Assembly: GCA_026120185.1 (NCBI GenBank)
Contig: JANUWF010001176.1
Location: 5,403,501 to 5,467,500, forward strand
Direction: 5' to 3'
DNA: 64,000 nucleotides
From: Voacanga thouarsii
Lineage: Eukaryota > Streptophyta > Magnoliopsida > Gentianales > Apocynaceae
This document shows, piece after piece, positions 56,093-64,000 of this stretch (positions are counted from its first letter, which is position 1; each line of letters opens with the position of its first letter). Below the pieces are notes generated by a model that had not been told where the DNA came from, did no database searches, and saw only the letters and a list, made by a program, of their open reading frames with translations. The translations under genes and the position numbers were made by a program.

Positions 56093-59000
56093 ATGGAGAT
56101 TGGAGAGAGCAGTGAGAGCCCAGTTGGACCAAAGAAATCCAAGTCAAAAACTCCCAGAAAACCCAAGGATGGTGTGCTCAAACAGAGTAAGTAATTTAGC
56201 AGAAACTACTCTTTCTTGGGCCGGGGTCCGGGGGTGGGGGGGGGGCGGTGAAATTAGGGAGTAATTTCATTAATTTTGATTTTCTTTTTCAATGCAGAGT
56301 CACCAGCCGAATTTTTTGCAGATAACAAGAATATTGCTGGATTTGATAATGTAAGCTGAAAAATTATACACAACTAATAGATATTCGAAAATTCAAATTG
56401 AGACTGGTGGAAAACTTTCAGTTTTGTTTGAAGGGAAAGCTGAATTTCTTGTGGTGAATTTGTTGAAGGAAGTAAATTCTTGGATTTCAGTTGTTTCCGG
56501 CCATGCTTTGGGTCTTGTTTCCTTGTGGGTATGTGTGTGTGTGAGTTTTTTTTTAAATTTTTTTTTCGTTATTGATTTTTTGGGCTGTCATTTTTTCAGC
56601 CGGGAAAATGTTTATACACAACTGTGAGAGAGCTTGTTGAGAATGCACTTGATTCTGCAGAGTCAATCTCAGAGCTTCCCGTTGTAGAAATAACAATGTG
56701 AGCGTATTGCAGTTTTGTGTTTCATCTTACTTATGAGATATTTAAGATCTCATTTCAGGAATTGAGCTAGCGTCTATTGATTTTTTGTTTGATTCAGTGA
56801 AGAGATTGGAAAGAGCAAGTTTAATTCCATGATTGGTCTTGCTGATCATGAACGTGTTGATGCAGAGCTATATGATGATTTTGAGACAGACAAGGCTCGT
56901 GAGGTTTGTGTTTTTGTGCAATGTGAATACTAGACATTGACATGAGGATACAAATGGATTTTATGCAAATAGAGTAAGGGGTATGTGCTGGAAATTTTTG
57001 CTTGACAATGAAACTAACAGTTTCTGCAATATCCTTGCTTTTCAGAAACGACTTGCCAAGGAAGCTCGTATTCAAGAAATGCAGGCAAAGAATGCTGCTC
57101 TTGGGAAAAAAGTAAGGGAACCAATGCCTGGAAAGGCCATCAAGGGTCGTGGTGAAGCTTCATATTACAAGGTGACTTGTAAGGTATGACTTATCTATTT
57201 TGCTCCGCTTTTCTTATCTGTTTAAACGAGATGCTTGCATGACCGTGTGCGTATATGTGAATTAAAGAATTTTGAAATACTCCTTTAGTTAAGACTGTGC
57301 TGAAACCCATCCTTTATACTTCAGGATAATGGAAGAGGAATGCCACATGATGATATCCCTAATATGTTTGGTCGAGGTTTGGATATTTTACTACTACATC
57401 AGAATTTTTGTTTGATAAGCAAAATTTGGTTGTTTTTTTTTTTTTCCTTTTTATTTTTCTCTCATATATTCTTCCTTTAAAAGTTTGGTGGTTCCATCAA
57501 GCTAGTGGCATATAATCCTTACAGTTAGCTGCCTATTGTACAGGCTGACTCTATACTGTGACTCTTACAACCGTATCAGTTTTGCAGTTTTGTCTGGGAC
57601 AAAGTATGGCTTGAAGCAGACTCGTGGTAAATTTGGACTTGGTGCAAAGATGGTGAGTTTCAATATGAAGCCTTCAAGCTGTTTAACCATTTCCTATCCT
57701 ATGACTTGCTCTCCTGCTTGTGTTATGACTTGCTCTCCTGATTGTGTTATTTCCTTTCTAAATTTTCACTTTGAATCGTAAGGTCATGTGAAAATTTGAG
57801 CTTGCCAAGCTGCTTTCTGGTCTTGGTATCCTAGCATAGATTTGCTTCCTATGTAGTTTGTGTGAGTACTATGCTAGAATCTGCTTTGACCTAGTTCTGG
57901 CATTGGGTACAAAGTAGGAATTTATCTGTCTTGTTTATGCAGGCATTAATTTGGTCAAAGATGAGTACGGGACTTCCTATTGAAATTTCATCATCAATGA
58001 GGGGCCAAAGTTATACTTCATTCTGCAGGCTAGATATAGATATTCATCGGTAAAAATAAGAAAGCTATACCTTCAGAATCTCAGACTACCTTTTCATTGT
58101 GCACTAGTTTTATGGGTTCTTTCTTATGATCCAATAACATGTGGTTTGTTTTTTAGGAACATCCCTCACATTCATGTACATGAGAAACGAGAGAATGAGA
58201 AGTCGCATGGAGCTGAAATTCAGATAGTTATTGAGGGAAATTGGACAACATATCGTGTATGTAGCTTATAAGATCCCAGTTTTATCTCCAATTAGTTGAA
58301 CTTGAAACAAGAATACTTATATGATGCATGTGCATCTACCCTGGGGGAATCTTTAGCTTTTCAAATCAAGTTTGCTTGTATCTTCATCCTTTCTTCTTTT
58401 TCCTTTTGCATGTGTTTCTTGCTCTCTAGACTGAACGGTTTCTTTCCTACTAATTGTTTCTTGGTTTTTGCAGTCCAAAATTCTCCACTACATGCGCCAA
58501 ATGGCTGTTATTACACCCTATGCCCAGTTTGTGTTTCGGTTTTCATCAGATTCACCAGAGTACTCTTTCTGTCTCTCACTGTCAGACATATACCATTGTC
58601 TTTTGTTTGTTATCCTATGGATAAATTATCTGATTTTGCCTTAAAATTTTCTGTAGTAAAAATGTGGCCATAAATTTTGCTCGAAGAACAGATATAATGC
58701 CTCCAATTCCTCTTGAGACAAAGTACCATCCATCTGCTGTTGATCTACTTCTGATCAAGCGGCTTATTGCAGAAACCACAAAGCAGAATCTTCTGCAGTT
58801 TCTTCAGCATGAATTTGTAAACATTAACAAATCTCATGCTGAGCGTTTAATTGGTAAGAAATACTTTATCGCTGGTGACCTGTTTGAAATGCAAATGTAA
58901 AAGTTAATTGATTAGTTGTACCAAGAAAAATGAAAAATGGAAGTTAAAACTCTAGCAAACCAGTCCCTTTTGTGGTCTGGAGAAAATCTTGGAAAACTAG

Positions 59001-62000
59001 GCTTTTCTAACCATACCGAAAATGTTCAGTAGTAACTCAAGTCTAAAATTCAAGTTCCTCTGAATATGTATAGTGTCACATACATCATGTTGCAACTAGC
59101 CAGATAAGTTTGGCATATAATGTGGCATTATGGGATGCACAGTAAATTGGATTTTCACGAAGCATTAAGAAGTTATAATATTGAACAAAAAGCCTATTTT
59201 TTGGACTAGTGTATGGCATTAGCGTTCAAATGAGTCAGGTTCACTTGCATGGGATATATCTTAATTTTCGGAGGGTTGAATTTCAGTTTTAGTTCTGACC
59301 TGCTGAACTGACATGGGATTAATTTTATTTTGCCAACATTCTCACAGAAAAGCTGATTCTTGTTCACTTGAAGCTCATAGATACTGGACATTTGGATTCA
59401 TTTAATGGTCCACATACAGTTCACACTGGCAACCTCTAATTAACGACTGGGGCACCTGATTGTTGGACCATCTGGGCCCAATGAACCAATTTAATTTAAG
59501 CTACTCTCATGTATTCTACTCTTCAGGAGTAATCTAATCCTGTCACTTATCTATGTTCAAGCAACAGTTAATGTTCTGTAGGAATGAGGATATCCTGGAA
59601 AAGGCCTACCTTCATGAATTAACTCTCCTAAAATAATGTTGCACTTGCCTTTTGTTTCGTTTTTTCCCAATGTTTTATAATATTTAGCTTAAAGGCATGA
59701 TTAGTTGAGAAAATGGAAATTGATCTAGAAATATATACAAAAATATTAACGGTGGGATCCTTCTAAGGTTATGTCAGGGAGGGAGTGGGTAGTAAGTGAT
59801 CGGTGCAAGAGAGTAATGAGATAGACATTTGGAATATAGAGGTTCAGAAAGGAAATTCAGATACACAGTAGTTCTGTCTCTAATAAATCTTGCACCAATC
59901 ATGATCTCACGACATAGCCATTGACTTCCACATGATCTTCAAAATTCCTTTTCCATGAATTTGATACTAAGTCTCTTGCCATTTTATATTAATCTCACAC
60001 TGATCTTTTTAGGGGAAATGGGATCAGACTTCAGTCCAAAAACACTTGTTAAATCTCTAACCTCACAGCAGATTGTTCGCATTCAGCAGTTGTTTCGTCA
60101 AGCCAAGTTTGATGATCCCAATGGTGATGTAAGTCGGTTTCCATATTAAGGCAGTCACCTTTTTCTTTTCCTGTTGAAAATTTGTTGTTTTATTTCTTAC
60201 AATCATTTTCTTCCTTGTAACATCTGAAAATTCTTTTGTTCTGGCTCATGAATGATGAGCCATTTTAGTGTCTTAGTCCTGCCGGGGAATACAACCTACG
60301 TCTTGGAATTATAAAGGAGTTGCACCCAGACATGGTTGCTACTTATTCAGGAAGGTTGTAATTAGCTTAGATCTCAGCAAAGACCATCATGTTATTGCAA
60401 GCTCAAATTTTGTGGCTAATAAAAACGTAGAAATTTGGGAAAAGAGATTTAAATTAACAATTTTCACTTTTCAGTGCGCAGGTGTTTGAGGGGCACCCGT
60501 TTATTGTGGAAGCCGGAGTCAGCATTGGTGGAAAAGATGTTAAACAAGTAAGTTGCTTCTCTTTGATGTACCAGTTGGTAAAGGCATGTGGCTGGTCTAC
60601 TGTGAGACCACAATCATGATGTTTGCTATGGGTACTTTTTAAATAATGATGTATTGTGAACACAAAAATGGACAAATGGCTATTCCACGCATTATTAGTC
60701 TACAGCAATCACTTACACATGGACTTAAGTATGGGGAGTGGTTAAGAGTCCATTCTGAATATTAGGTTTACAGAAGTCTAGAAACAAAAGATTCCAGAAC
60801 ACGACAAAACACTTAGGGTTTCTTTTCCAACCTTTGTGAGAATGTAATATGCCTTAGTTCAGATCCCATAAGAGTGGTTTTCTACCACTTTTGAACTAAT
60901 CTTTTACCATAAGGAACATATTAGTACCAGTTTTACATATTGATACCTGGGACATTGGGGACACCTGTGCTGTGAATGTCCTCCAAGGAGAAAGTACATT
61001 TCTTTCTTGAACTCGTAATTTGCATGACCAGTTCATGGTACTGTACCATCATTTAGTATGCGGCAGACATTTGCTACTATGACTTCTTTTCACAAGTTGT
61101 CACTTGGTGTAGATTTGCCTGTGCAATCTTTTTGCTTGAGTTTACCAAAATATATCAAATGTATATCCAAGTTGCAAGTAGAAGCTTGGTGCTGATTCAG
61201 TTGGTATTTATTTGAATTTTAGGTGAAAAAAATATTCGGCAACTGAACTTCATTGAGTCATCTAGGTTTAAATATCAAGTTTATATAACCCCCCCCCCCC
61301 CCCACACACACACACACACACATACACCAATGCTGCTGAAACTTATCAATTATATCAGCTGAAAATGAACAGTAGTTGGAAATCACTCAGTAAAATTAAA
61401 ATTTAAAAATTCTTATGATACTTTTGATTAATGAAGATTAGGAGAAATTTCTTTTGATGAAGGAAAGCATTATGTAATTTAAACCGAGTTACAACAACCT
61501 TTATATTTGAAGAACTTCTAGTGGATTTTTGTGTACTACGACTGAGGAAGCCTGTTCCATTAATTCATAGTTTCTCAAATTATCAGATATTGTTGGTTTA
61601 CATGCTAAATATCATTTTTGTTGATTCTTGTTCTAGTTTGTTTATATGTTAAACAACAAATTTGTTGATTCCTCTGGTTGTAATGTTGCTGTGACTGGTG
61701 ATTATAGGGTTTGAACATCTTCCGGTTTGCTAACCGGATTCCACTTCTCTTTGAGCAAGGTGCTGATGTTGTCACTCGAACTGCCTTGAAGAGAATCAAG
61801 TAAGATCTAGGAAGTGAGATTCTACTCTGAATTCATCTTTTCATTGTTTCCTAGTATTAGTTAAGCTAAAACTGTTGGAAACTGGGAAGATTTGGATCCG
61901 AACTCCTGTTTTTGTTGTATTATTATTTTCTTTCCTTTGGGAGTGTGAACAAACAATGAGATTAATAATTGATTTGTTGCAATCCAATTTAAATCCTATC

Positions 62001-63863
62001 TTTCAGTTGGAACAGTTACAAGATCAACCAGACGCAAGATAAGATTGGCGTCTTCGTCAGCATTGTCAGCACCAAAATACCTTTTAAAGGGACAGGCAAG
62101 GAATACATTGGAGATGACATAAGTGAGATAGCTTCTGCTGTTAAGGTAGACTTATAACTGTGAGATTTTTTCTTCTCCACTCCCCTCCCCTTACAAATAT
62201 AGGAAACAGTCTCACAGTTAATCATAAAAACAGACAGCCATCCAACAGTGTTGTACTCAACTGAAATCCAAGATTGTCAAACGGATTCAGGCTCGTGAGC
62301 AGCAGGAGAGAAAGCGGAATTTGAGCAAGTAAGTAGTTGGACAGTAATGGACAGTAAAGAGTTTTAACCTCCACTAAATAAACTCAAATGAATTTCCTAT
62401 TGGTTACAGGTATATTCCCAATGTTACTGGTGCTATATATGATGTTCTAAAAGAGATGTCACGAATGCATGCATCAAAAAAGAAGCGCTATGATGGTAAG
62501 GATGCAGAACTATTGAAAAAGATTTCATCTGAAATAATTACAAAAGAAACGCTCAGTGAAAAGCTTGCACAACATGTTGAACAGGTGAGCTTTGATTGAA
62601 TTTTCCTCTCTTTTCTGCAAGGACAAAGAACGTGTCTTTTTTAATTATTAGTATATGCAATTATCTATTATTCTCCCTGTCTTAAATCAGAATTCTCTGC
62701 CAAATTGAACAATCAAAACAATAAAATTTGATTTTAAAGTTGCAATGGTTGGAACTATAGAATAATATTAAAGGGTGCATATTTAACAGCATTAGTTCAT
62801 GTAATATATATGTAGAGCATGTTTGTTTTGACATGAATGTATTGCACGTGTTCTTATTGACTAATCTGAAGATATTAATCTATTCTAATTTAGCACACCA
62901 ACTGAAATGTTGAGATATTGTAGGGCAGTGCATTTTTTTTTTTCTCAACTTTTTGAATTTGAGGGTCCATTATATCCTTTCAGATCCAATTTGATTACAA
63001 ATTTTACAATGACAAGTGCACTGTTTTTGGCTTTGAAATTGAAGGATTTGGAAAATGAAAATATTTGTGGGATCCAAAGGCTCCATAAATATATACTAGT
63101 TAATATTTGTTGACAGTATGCAACACGTCCCGGTTTAAAAGATACTCTAAGAACCAATTTTACTTTCTGATCCTCTTGTCTTATGTTCATTTTTATTTTA
63201 TTCTTTCGTTGTTTTCCATCTAAGCAACATATGGTGGGAAAATTTCCTTGAGTGCTTTATCAAATTGCCCTATCAAAATGAAAGCCAATGAAAACAAACT
63301 ATAGTTCCCTCCTCTAAACTGCAAAACTAAGGGATCATTCACTTTCTCTCTGTTAGCTAATTAATGAAGCCTGTTACCTGATTACCTATAATTTGCTTTT
63401 TGTCAATCTTGCCATTATGTGCAGCATCTTACTTGTTACCTGACATTTCGGGTTATATGTCCTTGGTTTATTCAGTTCCAAAGACTTGGCCAAAAGCATT
63501 ATAATCACTTCCTTGACAAAACAAATAACTTTGCATCACCCATCTCCCTGCCATCTTTTTGGAATATTAATTGATAATTGAATCCTGCTGTATGTTAAGT
63601 GTCAAACTTTTTTCCTTTACAGATATTTGTTTGCTGCCTCATAGGGCATGGATATAAGAGATCCAGAAAATATTAAATTTCAGTTATCTTGTCCTTGTTT
63701 GAAACTATATTTGCAGGTGGACTATGAAATGGCTTTGGAATATGCCACGCAAAGTGGAGTTAACGAAGAACCCAGGGAAAACATTTATGTACAGTCACTC
63801 GCAGCAGATGATAAATTCATGGATTTCCACAGCCCCGTATTTGTCTTCAGACTCTTCCAATAG
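56093..63863 (+). CDS. TOP6B: DNA topoisomerase VI subunit B, intact, 19 exons
   Basis: ATPase subunit of plant topoisomerase VI, which with subunit A decatenates DNA in the nucleus and is needed for endoreduplication (Arabidopsis BIN3/HYP6/RHL3). Coding exons: 56093-56186, 56298-56350, 56600-56697, 56798-56903, 57046-57183, 57325-57376, 57588-57652, 57943-58049, 58157-58256, 58474-58559, 58657-58853, 60013-60128, 60269-60354, 60475-60547, 61708-61799, 62007-62145, 62234-62328, 62410-62584, 63717-63863; 2019 bases, 672 residues, no stop; all introns GT-AG. GHKL (Bergerat) motifs: ELVENALD (60-67), DNGRGMP (164-170), GKFGLGAKM (194-202). A lysine-rich insert (about 105-155) precedes DNGRGM. 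The transducer has PFKGTGKEYIGDD (513 on), carrying candidate switch lysines. The length fits the ~670-residue Arabidopsis protein. The start is the first ATG of the long frame. Confidence 0.97.
58854..60012 (+). other. TOP6B intron 11, 1.16 kb
   Basis: Non-coding; GTAAGA donor and TTTTAG acceptor. No element or RNA gene seen inside. Confidence 0.8.
60548..61707 (+). other. TOP6B intron 14, 1.16 kb
   Basis: Non-coding, with a C15-(AC)n microsatellite at 61289-61322. GTAAGT donor and ATTATAG acceptor. Confidence 0.85.
61289..61322. repeat. Poly-C and (CA)n microsatellite in TOP6B intron 14
   Basis: About 15 C residues followed by about ten CA dinucleotides. It lies in the intron, away from splice signals. 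Confidence 0.9.
62585..63716 (+). other. TOP6B intron 18, 1.13 kb
   Basis: AT-rich and non-coding between GTGAGC and TTTGCAG. Frames such as 62907-63113 are intronic and unsupported. Confidence 0.8.
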
Positions 63864-64000
63864 TTTTTATTATACAAATTGCCCCCGAGCCCACAAGAAG
63901 AAGGAAATTTCCGCCTTTCATAAGTTTATTTTCTAGTCGGCTTCCCCCTGTACTTATGAGCAACAGTGAAACTTCCATTAGCAAATGATTGTTTTTTATG
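63864..64000 (+). other. TOP6B 3' untranslated region, start
   Basis: Follows the TAG at 63861-63863. T/A-rich, with no AATAAA before the window ends; the polyadenylation site is probably beyond it. Confidence 0.6.

Noticed and set aside
57536..57781. 81-residue ORF over TOP6B exon 7
   Set aside because: It runs through intron sequence; the spliced exon 57588-57652 is in the correct frame with conserved TOP6B sequence.
1..64000. tRNA, rRNA, CRISPR or bacterial-type operon
   Set aside because: None seen. The window is plant nuclear DNA; short direct repeats are microsatellites, LTRs or CACTA subterminal arrays.

Overview
The window is nuclear DNA from a flowering plant, probably a woody or other non-grass eudicot. 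It carries one intact host gene with 19 GT-AG-spliced exons, AT-rich introns and spacers, and large Ty3/Gypsy, Ty1/Copia, CACTA and endogenous pararetrovirus insertions. I cannot name the species. All assignments come from reading the sequence and recalled family knowledge; no database search was run.

Layout. (1) 1-3491: AT-rich intergenic DNA with a partial copia-like LTR, a Stowaway-like MITE and a dispersed repeat; no convincing gene. (2) 3492-51494: one old CACTA (En/Spm-like) transposon, minus orientation, starting CACTACTA and ending in a slightly decayed TAGTT, with TAA on both sides. Its own DNA sums to about 8.4 kb, a normal size, but later insertions stretch it to 48 kb. Nested inside are: Gypsy element A (3662-18067, TSD ATACG), whose left LTR holds Gypsy element B (4661-11338, TSD AGTCA/AGTCT); a non-autonomous LTR element family C with a tRNA-Asp-type primer site (18207-25821), whose left LTR holds copia-like solo LTR D (19868-21383, TSD TAATC); and a rearranged endogenous caulimovirus-like block (32947-50492), which holds a 4.3-kb solo LTR F of the B family (40127-44414, TSD TAGAA). 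The decayed CACTA transposase lies at about 26576-29584. (3) 51495-54203: a putative copia-like LTR with a further 1.3-kb LTR-like insertion (TSD GATCT/GATCC). (4) 54206-54373: a stray subtilase exon fragment. (5) 55700-64000: the only intact host gene, DNA topoisomerase VI subunit B (TOP6B), 19 coding exons, 672 residues, with E2F-type motifs upstream.

How it fits together. The insertions give an order of events: CACTA first; then A, C and the viral block into it; then B, D and F into those. Every coding mobile element I can read is broken by stops, frameshifts, lost catalytic residues or deletion. TOP6B begins about 4.6 kb from the right end of the CACTA and is intact.

The most unusual structure is the viral block. 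It holds a plus-strand movement-protein/capsid/protease segment and a longer minus-strand arrangement (RT-RNase H, C-terminal region, leader, movement protein, capsid, protease, RT-RNase H, C-terminal region, promoter). Together they form a long inverted repeat of viral sequence, with a 35S-like promoter motif set at the inversion junction, pointing into the plus-strand copy.
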